Source: Pelagicoccus sp. SDUM812005
Lineage (GTDB): Bacteria; Verrucomicrobiota; Verrucomicrobiia; Opitutales; Opitutaceae
Assembly: GCF_031127875.1 (NCBI RefSeq)
Contig: NZ_JARXIA010000002.1
Coordinates: forward strand, 1-64,000
DNA length: 64,000 nucleotides
Direction of reading: 5' to 3'
In this document: positions 21,241-29,823 of the stretch, piece by piece
How the letters are laid out: each line of letters opens with the position of its first letter
Numbering within the stretch: the stretch's first letter is position 1
Translations under genes and position numbers: made by a program
Notes under the pieces: model-generated
The model's database searches: none
What the model was told of the DNA's origin: nothing
What the model saw: the letters and a program-made list of their open reading frames with translations, nothing else

Positions 21241-22623
21241 ATGCTGCTCTCAGGTATCAAAGCCAGATGGCCCGGGGAGGCCGGCTACCGCCAACTCCTT
21301 AAAGTCGCGTTCCCGCTGATCGTCAGCTCGGGCTCGACCTCCCTCATGCTGTTCATCGACCGCATGCTGCTAAGCTGGTACTCAAACGAAGCCATCGCCG
21401 CTACCCTGCCCGCCGGACTGCTGCACTGGACCCTCATCTGCCCCTTCTTCGGAATGGCCATGTACACGTCCACCTTCGTCGCCCAATATACCGGCGCCAA
21501 ACGTCCGGAACGGGTCGGCGCCTCCATCTGGCAAGGCCTCTACCTCTGCATCGTCGGCTCCGTCGCCCTGCCAGCCCTATCGCCGCTGGCCGACTCGTTT
21601 TTCGCCTTGGTCGGACACGCGCCGCGTATCCAGGAAATGGAGTCGAGCTACTTCAAGATCCTCTGCTTCTGCTCTTTCTTCTTCCTCACCAACGCAGTGC
21701 TCTCCAGCTTCTACGCCGGCAGAGGAAAAGCGTGGACCATCGTATGGATCAATTTCCTCGCGATGTTCCTCAACACCCTCTTCGACTACGCTTGGATTTT
21801 CGGCAACTGGGGCTTTCCGGAGCTCGGCATCAGGGGCGCCGGCTACGCCACCCTCGCCAGCTCCGGCGTAGGCTCCCTCATCTACTTTATCCTCGTCCTC
21901 AGCCGGGCCAACGACTCGGCCTACGCCACCAAGAGCGCCTGGCGGTTCGAGTTCGACCTGATCCGCCGCATGGTCAAGTACGGCTTCCCCGCCGGCATCC
22001 ACTTCTTCCTCGATGTCATCGGCTTCACCATCTTCATCATGCTGATCGGCCGGCTCGGCGTGGCGGAATCCGCCGCGACCAACATCGCCCATCAGATCCA
22101 CCTGCTCGGACTGCTCCCGCTGGTCGGCCTCGGCATCGCGAACACCATCCTAGTAGGCCAATACCAAGGCGCCAAACAAAGCCACCTTGCCGAAAAGGCG
22201 ACCTACTCCTCCATCCAGCTCGCCACGTTCTACAATATCGTAGCGGCCTGCTCCTACCTCTTCCTGCCGCTGCTCTTCATCGGCCCCTTTTTCCTCGCCC
22301 GCCAAGAGCCTCCTTCCGAGGAACTGCTGCAGATCATCACCAACCTGCTAAAGTTCATCGCCCTCTTCACCTTCTTCGACGCGCTGGTCATCCTCACCAG
22401 CGGCACGCTCAAGGGCGCCGGCGATACCAAGTTCGTGATGCGAACCCTCACCATCACCTCCGTGACCCTGGTCATCATTCCGACCGTCCTCATCGTCGAA
22501 GTCTATCGCCTGCCGCTCTACTACGCCTGGAGCATCCTCGCCGTAAACCAAATCTGCCTGAGCGTCATCTTCCTCCTCCGCTTCCGCAGCGGCCGGTGGA
22601 AGGATAACCAAGTTATCGAGTAA
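21241..22623 (+). CDS. MATE family efflux protein
   Basis: 460 residues with twelve membrane helices in two related halves. The first half starts LLKVAFPLIVSSGSTSLMLFIDRMLLSW, and the second MVKYGFPAGIHFFLDVIGFTIFIMLIGRLG, both matching the MatE repeat. Typical polar loops such as VAQYTGAKRPERVG and VGQYQGAKQSHLAEKA are present. MATE proteins export cationic drugs or metabolites using sodium or proton gradients. ATG 21241 is used; it is divergent from metY and convergent with the FadL gene (29 nt). Confidence 0.9.
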   Translation: MLLSGIKARWPGEAGYRQLLKVAFPLIVSSGSTSLMLFIDRMLLSWYSNEAIAATLPAGLLHWTLICPFFGMAMYTSTFVAQYTGAKRPERVGASIWQGLYLCIVGSVALPALSPLADSFFALVGHAPRIQEMESSYFKILCFCSFFFLTNAVLSSFYAGRGKAWTIVWINFLAMFLNTLFDYAWIFGNWGFPELGIRGAGYATLASSGVGSLIYFILVLSRANDSAYATKSAWRFEFDLIRRMVKYGFPAGIHFFLDVIGFTIFIMLIGRLGVAESAATNIAHQIHLLGLLPLVGLGIANTILVGQYQGAKQSHLAEKATYSSIQLATFYNIVAACSYLFLPLLFIGPFFLARQEPPSEELLQIITNLLKFIALFTFFDALVILTSGTLKGAGDTKFVMRTLTITSVTLVIIPTVLIVEVYRLPLYYAWSILAVNQICLSVIFLLRFRSGRWKDNQVIE

Positions 22624-22652
22624 GGCGCACGCGCCCGTGCCCCCCCCAAGCG

Positions 22653-24017
22653 TCAAAACCGCTTGCTCAAGCCCATGCTCAGCAAGGAAACGGACGCGTC
22701 GATCTTGCCGTGAAGGCGTTGCCCCGCGGCGTGGCTGGTATTGTCGATCATCGGATCGTCGACCATGATGCTCACGTACGCGAAGTGCAGATCGAGCTTC
22801 TTGGTAGCCGCCACGCTCAAGCCGAGGGCGATCCACTTGCGATCCTCGTCCGGAATGCGCGGGGAGCGAACTTCGTCGTTAGGCACCGGCGATTCGTCGT
22901 AGGCCAAGCCAAAGCGACCCGTCACCTTGTCATTGAATTTATAGGACGCTCCGACGCTGTACTTGCTCACGTCCTGCCAGAGCTCCGGGATCACCGTATC
23001 CGGAGGTGATGGATTTTCGAATACAATCCGCAACTCCTGAAACTCGCTCCACGAAGTTTTGGTGACGTCCACCATCACGCTCCAACGCTCGTTTACCTTG
23101 CCAAAAAGCGACACCGAAAGCGTATCCGGAAGATTGATATCGACCCCACCGCCCTGGTCCGCGAAAGCGGCTCCGAGCACGCTCTCCAATGGGCCCACTG
23201 TGAAATCGGCCTGCCCCGACAAGGCCAGCTCCACCTTGGAGCGGTAATGCACGCCCCAGCGCCAATCATCGTTGATCTCGTACAAGGCGCCCACGTTGAA
23301 GCCCCAGCCATCGCCGTCGCCTTCCAAACGAATTCCTCCGTCGTATTTCGTCGTGCCCAAGTTCGCCTGGATATCTCCGGCGAGCGCCATCGTCTGAGCA
23401 TTCGCAGGTATGGCTCCCGTCTGGTACTGGTTCAGGAAAACGAGTCCCATGTCGATCGCGTTGCTCAGCACCGCGTCGGACTTGACGTAGTCAATCCCGC
23501 CGCCGATCGAAAGCTTGTCGTTCACCCGGTAAGCGATGGACGGGTTTACCAGAACCGTCTTGAGCTCGGTGCGACGGGCCACGTAACGGCCCACCCAATC
23601 GTCGCCGAAATCCGTGGTCAAACCGAAGGGCGCAGAAACGCCAACGCCCCAAACCAAGTCGTCCGTCAATGGGGCAACGTAATAAAGGTTCGGCACCCAA
23701 GCCTCCTCCTCGGAAGTCGCATCGTTCCCCTGCGTGGGAGCCGTCAGCGTCGTGGAGCCGAGGTTCGAGAATTCCGCTTCGGGCAGGATCAAGTGCACTC
23801 CGGCATGCAGCTGCGGCTTCTCGATCAACGCCATGCCTGCCGGGTTGAAGTAAACGGTGGAAGCGTCTTCGGCCGACGCCGCGCCTCCTGCATAAGCGTT
23901 GCCCAAACCGGAAATTCCCTGCTCCTGGATGGCGTATCCCGCGGAGTAGCCGAGGGACGGGAACAGGCTAAGCGAAAGGAGGGCGCTCGCGCCGAGAAAT
24001 GGGAGACGATGACTCAT
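22653..24017 (-). CDS. FadL/OmpP1/TodX family outer-membrane channel
   Basis: 454 residues, signal peptide 1-25 (cleavage after GYS-A). The mature N-terminus AGYAIQEQGISGLGNAYAGGAASAEDASTVYFNPAGM is diagnostic of FadL: it forms the N-terminal hatch, with the 'NPAGM' motif. The rest alternates in beta-barrel fashion and ends in aromatic Phe (SKRF). FadL proteins let long-chain fatty acids or other hydrophobic molecules cross the outer membrane. It is monocistronic. No fatty-acid catabolism gene is adjacent. Confidence 0.93.
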   Translation of the reverse strand: MSHRLPFLGASALLSLSLFPSLGYSAGYAIQEQGISGLGNAYAGGAASAEDASTVYFNPAGMALIEKPQLHAGVHLILPEAEFSNLGSTTLTAPTQGNDATSEEEAWVPNLYYVAPLTDDLVWGVGVSAPFGLTTDFGDDWVGRYVARRTELKTVLVNPSIAYRVNDKLSIGGGIDYVKSDAVLSNAIDMGLVFLNQYQTGAIPANAQTMALAGDIQANLGTTKYDGGIRLEGDGDGWGFNVGALYEINDDWRWGVHYRSKVELALSGQADFTVGPLESVLGAAFADQGGGVDINLPDTLSVSLFGKVNERWSVMVDVTKTSWSEFQELRIVFENPSPPDTVIPELWQDVSKYSVGASYKFNDKVTGRFGLAYDESPVPNDEVRSPRIPDEDRKWIALGLSVAATKKLDLHFAYVSIMVDDPMIDNTSHAAGQRLHGKIDASVSLLSMGLSKRF

Positions 24018-24147
24018 AGGGGCGTTTCAAGTTTGGGGTTACACCTAGCAGCAGCCTCCGAGACGAGGCCGATATTCAACTATGACGAATACATGCCAGC
24101 CCCGATTTTTGGCAAGCGAGCTCCGCAATTCGCAGCCTTTTTGCGGA

Positions 24148-25050
24148 CTATTTACTAGGAGAAAGCACGAAGGAACACTCGTCCAGCAAGCGCTTGGCGA
24201 GCACCTGTCCCGCTCGGTAAATCCTCATCTGCTCCACCCCGTAGGCCTCGCGTCCGGACGCCGTCTCGATCAGTATAGGTTCATACCCGTATTCAGAAAG
24301 ATCGTACGGGCTCGCACGCATATCCAGTTCCCGAGCCTCCAGGGCCAACTCGAAACAAGCTCGCAAGAGATCCGAGCCCAACCACGGACTTCCCTTGTAG
24401 GTCCAGCGGTAGAGGTCCATGTTGAAATGGATACAGCCGAACTGTTCGTTCTGCTCCCGCTCGTCCCTGCCCGGACTCAATTCGTTCAATGGCCGCGCCT
24501 CAGGCGTGAAAAAGCGGAAGGCGTCCCAATGGGAGCAACGGATGGTGCTGCCTTCCACCACCTTAGCCAAGTCCTCCGGACTCAAGCGCAGCGGCGTCGA
24601 TTCATGGCGAATCTCCTTCGCCTTGTAGACCATCGCCCACTCGTGAAGACCGAAACAGTTGAAACGCGGCGGGCGACTACGAGCCGCTTCGATCAAGGAA
24701 CGCACCCAGCGGATCCTCTCCACGGCGCTCCCGTCCATACGGCCTAGATTCAAACCGACTCCGTATTCGGTCTCATGATACCGATCGTCATCCAAAAAGC
24801 TCCGCGCCGCGTCGCCTTTCAAGAACTGATGAGCCGCCGGGCGCCAACGGCGCAGCACGGTTCGATTGGTCTGATAGTAGGCAAAAAGGAAATCGTGCAC
24901 CGGATGCTTCTGGCGGCTATCCCGGCGCTTCCGGTAGGCGTCGATGTAGGGCCCCACCACCGCTTCGTGGGCCGAAGCCAGAGCGAGCCACTCCTCCTCC
25001 TCGAGAACTTGTATCCGGGAATCGCTTACAGAACTTGCTTGGCAATCCAC
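24148..25050 (-). CDS. Conserved protein of the family often labelled '3-methyladenine DNA glycosylase'
   Basis: 300 residues, cytoplasmic, no membrane segment. The block RKHPVHDFLFAYYQ/RWRPAAHQFL equivalent (about 43-72: KHPVHDFLFAYYQTNRTVLRRW), FNCFGLHEWAMVYK, and HFNMDLYRW ... ACFELALEARELDMRASPYDL match a family found in actinobacteria and others. Databases often call it 3-methyladenine DNA glycosylase, but I see none of the HhH-GPD or AlkA/MPG motifs, so that name is unproven. It overlaps the end of the PhnA-like gene by 25 nt on the same strand, so the two are probably translated from one message. Function unknown. Confidence 0.65.
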   Translation of the reverse strand: MDCQASSVSDSRIQVLEEEEWLALASAHEAVVGPYIDAYRKRRDSRQKHPVHDFLFAYYQTNRTVLRRWRPAAHQFLKGDAARSFLDDDRYHETEYGVGLNLGRMDGSAVERIRWVRSLIEAARSRPPRFNCFGLHEWAMVYKAKEIRHESTPLRLSPEDLAKVVEGSTIRCSHWDAFRFFTPEARPLNELSPGRDEREQNEQFGCIHFNMDLYRWTYKGSPWLGSDLLRACFELALEARELDMRASPYDLSEYGYEPILIETASGREAYGVEQMRIYRAGQVLAKRLLDECSFVLSPSK

Positions 25051-25427
25051 TCCTCAACCTCCTCCTCGAAAAACACGTCCTCCAAGGCTTCCCGCGCCCA
25101 AAGCTCCGTTTTGCCCAAATGGTCCAGCACGCGGGCCGCCACCACTTGCACGGCCGGAACTTCGCTCCAAACCGATTGCGCCGCGCACCGCCAGTGGGCG
25201 GGATCGATACGCTTGGGATTCTCGAGCTGCTCCCGGCAGGTGTCGCAAACGAAGACGCAGGTCTCGACCTCCGGCTCTTCGTCCTCCGGCGGCACCGGCA
25301 TCGGACGCAAGGCTACGCCCGAGGCTTCGCAGAGCTCGCACTTCGATCCGGAACGGCGCGTCAGATCCTTTCCCAGGGCGCTGAGCTGCGACTGCTTCGC
25401 TTGGTGTTTTTCGAGTCCTTTTGCCAT
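25026..25427 (-). CDS. PhnA-like zinc-ribbon protein
   Basis: 133 residues from ATG 25427. Two CxxC pairs, SKCELCEA (about 26-31) and VCDTCREQL (about 61-64), form a small zinc ribbon like the N-terminal PhnA domain. The C-terminal half (WRCAAQSVWSEVPAVQVVAARVLDHL, then an acidic helix EEEVEEWIAKQVL) matches proteins annotated 'PhnA domain protein'. PhnA is not a phosphonate-degrading enzyme in most genomes despite the name; the role is unknown. The frame is open to 25475, but ATG 25427 gives the family start. The stop lies inside the following gene. Confidence 0.7.
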   Translation of the reverse strand: MAKGLEKHQAKQSQLSALGKDLTRRSGSKCELCEASGVALRPMPVPPEDEEPEVETCVFVCDTCREQLENPKRIDPAHWRCAAQSVWSEVPAVQVVAARVLDHLGKTELWAREALEDVFFEEEVEEWIAKQVL

Positions 25428-25493
25428 GATTGAATAAGGCTTACATGCATTGCCCAGCAAATCGCAATCTGGCAACCCTTTGCCGCAGCAGCG

Positions 25494-26336
25494 TCAGACG
25501 TCCTTCTCCGCAAAGGTATCGTCCAGGGACTCGGCCAAACGAAGATTGTCGTCCCGCGCCCGCTTCAAATCGGAGGTCATGTCGTTGATCGCGTTCAAGA
25601 GGCTATCCATCTCGTCGTCGCGACGCATCTCGATCCGCTGGTCCAGATTGCCCGCCGACACCGCTTGGATTTGTCCCAGCAGGGCATCGATCGGCCTCTT
25701 GAAGTGACGCGACATCCAAGTCGCAATCCCCCAGGAAAGCAGCAAGGCGATGCCGATTCCCCAAAGGGCCGCCGCCTGGATCTCGTCGAGCTTGGAGCGG
25801 ACCTCGTCAGCCCGCATATCGATCCCGACCAAAAACTCGCCGTCGCCGTTCATCACCGGCGAGTACCCGGAAAAGAAGGCTCCCCACCGGTCCCTCGTGA
25901 TCTCCTCGTCCGCGGAGCGACGCAGAAAGCCTTCCCTCAACTGGGGAGTCGCGGCCTGGTAAACCTGCCCCGGCAAGGCCTGCTCCTCGCTCTCATCCGT
26001 GTCGATCACGAACACCACCTCGCCCGACGGAGCCTTGCGCATGATATAAAGGAAGGCGATATCGTCCACGCTGCGCCGCATCGCCCTGAGCTGCTCCAAG
26101 GTCTCCTGGTAGGAGAACTTTTCCACGTCTCCCGGCTGACGAATGTCCCTCAAGGTGTCCGCATCGATTTCCTGGCTGATCAAGGCCGCGCTGCTGGCCA
26201 AGCGGATTCGCAGCTGGTTCATCAGGCTTTCCTTCGCCGTGAGGTAAATAAAAAATCCGATCGCGCTGGATACTAAGAGCGTCGTGAAAAAATGAGATAC
26301 AAATAATTTACGATGTAAGGGGAAAGAGTGCTTCAT
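25494..26336 (-). CDS. Membrane sensor with HAMP domain and no output domain
   Basis: 280 residues from ATG 26336. Helix 1 (about 13-32) and helix 2 (about 190-207) flank a periplasmic dCache-like domain (FLYIMRKAPSGEVVFVIDTDESEEQ ... FFSGYSPVMNGDGEFLVGIDM). A HAMP domain (about 208-260, with RPIDALLGQIQAVSAGNLDQRI) and a short coiled coil follow, and the protein ends at FAEKDV. No kinase, cyclase, phosphatase or MCP region follows, and downstream on the same strand is the unrelated PhnA-like gene. ATG codons at 26366 and 26465 are alternatives; GAAG 9 nt before 26336 favours the short form. It may signal by pairing with another protein. Confidence 0.7.
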   Translation of the reverse strand: MKHSFPLHRKLFVSHFFTTLLVSSAIGFFIYLTAKESLMNQLRIRLASSAALISQEIDADTLRDIRQPGDVEKFSYQETLEQLRAMRRSVDDIAFLYIMRKAPSGEVVFVIDTDESEEQALPGQVYQAATPQLREGFLRRSADEEITRDRWGAFFSGYSPVMNGDGEFLVGIDMRADEVRSKLDEIQAAALWGIGIALLLSWGIATWMSRHFKRPIDALLGQIQAVSAGNLDQRIEMRRDDEMDSLLNAINDMTSDLKRARDDNLRLAESLDDTFAEKDV

Positions 26337-26628
26337 CACGCTAAGCTTCAAACTGTTTTCCTGCATAACTAGGGTCAATCGGAGATTCCGTTCAAATTTC
26401 CTCCCTAACCACTTAGGCAATCTCAGGAAATCACCCAGAGAGCCCACTCTATGCGCTTCCTGCAAGCATAGAGACTTCCCTCTAATGGCGGTGAATTCTG
26501 TTGCGACTTCTGCTCAAGCTCATTCAGTTTAGATACTCTGTCCACTGCGGAACAACTCGAAGCCAATCGGAACCACAACGCGCCGCTTCGATCCCACAGC
26601 GCAAACTAGCAACCAACGCCCACGACTG

Positions 26629-26877
26629 ATGGACCCGATCAATTCGAATCCCTTTTTCAACTCCGCCCGCTTCTACCAAAACCAGCCGGCGCAGCAAAAG
26701 CCTACCCCATCAGTCGATCCAGCCGCCGCAGCCGAGTCGCAATCCATCAAGCCGACACCCGCCGCGGACAGCGAATACACCAACCTCTTCGACGACGACG
26801 CCCTCCTGAAGCTGCAGAGCAACCTCGAAGCCATCGCCCAGATGGCGGAGCAGTCCCTCAAGCGCATCGACAGCTAG
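26629..26877 (+). CDS. Small hypothetical protein
   Basis: 82 residues, not recognised. The first half is rich in Pro, Ala, Ser and Gln; the C-terminal third (DDDALLKLQSNLEAIAQMAEQSLKRIDS) is an amphipathic helix of the coiled-coil type. No signal peptide or cysteine. It starts with ATG 26629 and lies 73 nt upstream of pdxH on the same strand, so it may share that transcript. The absence of a competing frame and its codon use like the neighbours support a real gene. Confidence 0.55.
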   Translation: MDPINSNPFFNSARFYQNQPAQQKPTPSVDPAAAAESQSIKPTPAADSEYTNLFDDDALLKLQSNLEAIAQMAEQSLKRIDS

Positions 26878-26950
26878 AGCGTAGCAGCTTGCACAGGCTT
26901 TCGCGGCAAAAGCATTGCACATCGCCGCTCGCCCCATAGACCCTTCTCCC

Positions 26951-27592
26951 ATGGCAGATCTTGGCGATTTGAGAGAAGAATACGGGCACGATTCACTGAG
27001 CGAAGACTCGGTACATCCCAACCCGATCGAGCAATTCCGAATCTGGTTCGACCACGCCGTCGCCCAAAAGATTCCCGAGCCCAATGCCATGAGCCTCGCC
27101 ACCGTGGACGAAAGCGGCCAGCCTTGGCAGCGCACCGTCCTCCTGAAAGCCTACGACGACCGAGGCTTCGTATTTTACACCAACTACGAAAGCCGCAAAG
27201 GCAAGCAGCTCGCCAAGAACCCAAAGACCTGCGTCCTCTTTCCCTGGATACAGCTCGAACGCCAGGTCATCGTGACCGGCACCGTCGAACGCGTTTCCAC
27301 CAGCGAGTCGCTCAAGTACTTCGCCAGCCGCCCTTTCGGCAGTCGCCTTGGAGCCTGGGTCTCCCAGCAAAGCTCCGTCGTCTCCTCCCGCTCCATCCTC
27401 CTCGCCAAGTTCGAAGAGATGAAGAACAAGTTCAAGGACGGCGAAGTTCCCCTGCCCTCCTTTTGGGGCGGCTACCGCATCCAGCCGGAAACCATCGAGT
27501 TTTGGCTCGGCGGAAAATCGCGCATCCACGACCGCATCTTCTACAAGAAGACCGACACCGGAGCCTGGACCATCGAACGGCTCGCCCCCTAG
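26951..27592 (+). CDS. pdxH: Pyridoxamine/pyridoxine 5'-phosphate oxidase
   Basis: FMN enzyme that oxidises PNP and PMP to pyridoxal 5'-phosphate. 213 residues from ATG 26951. The family signatures are clear: QRTVLLKAYDDRGFVFYTNYESRKGKQL (FMN phosphate-binding), ASRPFGSRLGAWVSQQS, and the C-terminal PDX_C_Oxidase motif SFWGGYRIQPETIEFWLGGKSRIHDRIFY. The C-terminus is ERLAP as in most PdxH. A TTG start at 26915 would add 12 residues absent from the family. It is convergent with the glycosylase gene (7 nt). Confidence 0.96.
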   Translation: MADLGDLREEYGHDSLSEDSVHPNPIEQFRIWFDHAVAQKIPEPNAMSLATVDESGQPWQRTVLLKAYDDRGFVFYTNYESRKGKQLAKNPKTCVLFPWIQLERQVIVTGTVERVSTSESLKYFASRPFGSRLGAWVSQQSSVVSSRSILLAKFEEMKNKFKDGEVPLPSFWGGYRIQPETIEFWLGGKSRIHDRIFYKKTDTGAWTIERLAP

Positions 27593-27599
27593 CCTCCGC

Positions 27600-28400
27600 T
27601 TAAACTTGGATAGCCGGCGACCAACAGGTCGTGCGGCCCGCCACCGTTTCTCGACGTAGTGCCGTTTTCGATACGGGACAGACGCCTCCGTCCTTCCAGC
27701 GATGCCTAAACAGCCAGCTCTTCGGAGGATCGCTGTAATCCTTCCCGATGATTCGGATGGCTTTGCGACAGACCCAGCGGAGCTGCTCGAACAAGGCGTT
27801 TCGCTCCTCCTCGCTCAAGGTTCCCAAGGCCCGATCCGGGCGCAAGCGAGCGCGCCACAAGATCTCGTCCGCCATCCAGTTCCCAACCCCGGGAAACAAA
27901 TCCTGCTGCAACAGCAATCCCTTGAGCGACGCCTTCCCCCTACGCTGCAAAAGCGACTCGAAACGCGTTCGCGTAAAGGCCTTCTCGTGCGGTTGCGGCG
28001 GCAACGCCGTCCACCAGTCGGGCAAAGTTCCGCCAAGCGTCTCGTGCAAGGCGAGCTTGCCGAACTGACGCGGATCGCGAAAAACCAGCAGCGACCGTTC
28101 GCTCCGCAAGGCAAGGTGGTCATGCTTGCCCTCTTGCTGGCTCGGATCCAAGCGATGGAGCGAACCGGTCATTCCTAGGTGCACCTCGAGAAAACAGCTT
28201 CCGGAAAAAGCGAACAACATTCGCTTTCCATGCGTGTATCCAGAAAGCAACTCCGCCGACGCAAGCCGGCGACGCAGACCATCCACGTCCAAGCCGCGGC
28301 AACAGCGCGTCTTACCATGGACCCAAGCCAGCTCGAAGCGCTCCCCGCGAGCCGCTTTCCAATGCGAGCTGTGATAAAAAACTTCCGCGAGTTCAGGCAC
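27600..28400 (-). CDS. Fpg/Nei family DNA glycosylase with degenerate zinc finger
   Basis: 266 residues from GTG 28400. Base-excision repair enzyme of the formamidopyrimidine glycosylase fold. Starting at GTG yields PELAEV after Met removal, which places the catalytic Pro and Glu at the N-terminus as the mechanism needs. The H2TH region (KASLKGLLLQQDLFPGVGNWMADEILWRA, about 155-185) is canonical. The C-terminal finger reads VCPVSKTALRRETVAGRTTCWSPAIQ: only two of four zinc cysteines remain, but GRTT, which carries the DNA-contacting Arg, is kept, as in 'zincless finger' members (plant FPG, NEIL1). Its GTG overlaps the stop of the upstream peptidase gene (TAGTG), so translation is coupled. Confidence 0.85.
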   Translation of the reverse strand: MPELAEVFYHSSHWKAARGERFELAWVHGKTRCCRGLDVDGLRRRLASAELLSGYTHGKRMLFAFSGSCFLEVHLGMTGSLHRLDPSQQEGKHDHLALRSERSLLVFRDPRQFGKLALHETLGGTLPDWWTALPPQPHEKAFTRTRFESLLQRRGKASLKGLLLQQDLFPGVGNWMADEILWRARLRPDRALGTLSEEERNALFEQLRWVCRKAIRIIGKDYSDPPKSWLFRHRWKDGGVCPVSKTALRRETVAGRTTCWSPAIQV

Positions 28401-29566
28401 TACTTTATCTGCCAGCGATAGTGGTACTTGCTCAGCAACTCCGGCCCGTCGTCCCGCACCGCCACCACGTCTTCGATACGGCAACCGCCCACTCCCGGAT
28501 AATAGAGCCCGGGCTCCACCGTTACGACCGCGTTGCGCTTCAGCTTGTTCGACACGATCGATACGCGCGGAGCTTCGTGGACCTCCAGCCCGAGGCCATG
28601 GCCCGTACCGTGGATGAAGCCTTCCGCCCCTTTCTCGCCGCGCCGCGTTTCATAGCCTAGCTCCGCGAAGGTATCCAGGACGGATCCATGAACGTCCTTG
28701 CCGTTCACACCGGTCTTCACCTTCTGGATCGCCGTCTGCTGCGCCTTCAAAACCGCTTCCACGATCCCTTTCTGAGCCTCGTTCGCCTTTCCTTTCAAAA
28801 AGGTACGAGTCATGTCTCCGTGGTATCCAGTTTTGGATACGCGCGGAAAAACGTCTACGATGATCAACTCGTTCGCTCGCAGCGGACCATGCCCAGCGCA
28901 ATGCGGATCGCAGGCTTGGTCCCCCCCAGCCGCAATCGTATCCATGGAGAGCGAGCCCGCTTCCAGGCAGGCGATCTCGATGATGCTGCGCAACCGCTCC
29001 GAAGTCAGGACCTTGCCGCCCAGCTGCAGCTTGCCTTGCTTCACCACGCTCTGGCGAATCGCTTTCTCCGCGGCCCGGATTCCGATCGCGCTGCAACGAT
29101 TGCCCTCGCGGATCATAGCGAGCTCCTCTTCGGACTTGCGTTCGCGAGCGGGGAAAAGGCTCCCCTCGCACACATCGACCTTGATCCCGAGCTCCACCAA
29201 GTTGAACGCCAGCGAGCTGGGGAAGTCGCCCGGAACCTTGAAGCTCCCGATTTCGAACTCGTCCGCCAAGGTCGCCACCAGCTCCGCGTAGCCCACCTTC
29301 GCCCGCTGGAACTTTTCCCGCGTCAGCTCCAGCCACAGCTCAAGCGGCAGCACCTCGTCGAAACGGGACTCCTTCAACGCGCGGGCGTACTCCAGTTGGT
29401 TGAGCACCGCGTACCACTTCCGCCCCTTCTTGAAGGACAAAAAGGCATCCGGCACGCTGAAGCCTCCCACGTAAAGCTGGTCAGCGCTCCGGCGGGTATC
29501 CGCAAAGAGCAATGGAGAGGCAGGAGCTTTCGCCGCCCGCTTGACAGTCGCTTTCTTCTTAGGCAT
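28400..29566 (-). CDS. M24 family metallopeptidase (Xaa-Pro aminopeptidase-like)
   Basis: 388 residues from ATG 29566. The N-terminal creatinase-like domain is followed by a pita-bread domain with all five metal ligands: VDVFPR and GDMTRTF (Asp, Asp), GTGHGLGLEVHE (His), TVEPGLYYPG (Glu) and CRIEDVV (Glu). It should remove N-terminal residues ahead of proline or a related dipeptide, in the cytoplasm. The extreme N-terminus is lysine- and alanine-rich (PKKKATVKRAAKAPA). An upstream ATG at 29638 would add 24 residues and cannot be excluded. Its stop TAG shares a base with the GTG of the glycosylase gene. Confidence 0.9.
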   Translation of the reverse strand: MPKKKATVKRAAKAPASPLLFADTRRSADQLYVGGFSVPDAFLSFKKGRKWYAVLNQLEYARALKESRFDEVLPLELWLELTREKFQRAKVGYAELVATLADEFEIGSFKVPGDFPSSLAFNLVELGIKVDVCEGSLFPARERKSEEELAMIREGNRCSAIGIRAAEKAIRQSVVKQGKLQLGGKVLTSERLRSIIEIACLEAGSLSMDTIAAGGDQACDPHCAGHGPLRANELIIVDVFPRVSKTGYHGDMTRTFLKGKANEAQKGIVEAVLKAQQTAIQKVKTGVNGKDVHGSVLDTFAELGYETRRGEKGAEGFIHGTGHGLGLEVHEAPRVSIVSNKLKRNAVVTVEPGLYYPGVGGCRIEDVVAVRDDGPELLSKYHYRWQIK

Positions 29567-29823
29567 CCGCGCATCCAAGGCGGACTGGACAAACTTGTAA
29601 ACGCCCGAGTGAGTAGCTCTCCCTCGCTTCTCCCTCATAAATCACTCATCCGGTACGACCAAGCTCCCCTGCCTAGACCTGCGAAGAACGAAGAGGTTAG
29701 GCTTCACCAATAACCTTAGGGTCTAGCGTTCATTTTGCAGCCACACCAAGGCTTTACCCTTGATTCACAGATCCATTCTGCCGATGGGACACTTGGCCAG
29801 CGAGGAGCCAAGGCCCAAGCAGC

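Noticed and set aside
24148-25050. Alkylation repair glycosylase (function)
   Set aside because: The database label is known, but no glycosylase motif is visible, so it is kept as unknown.
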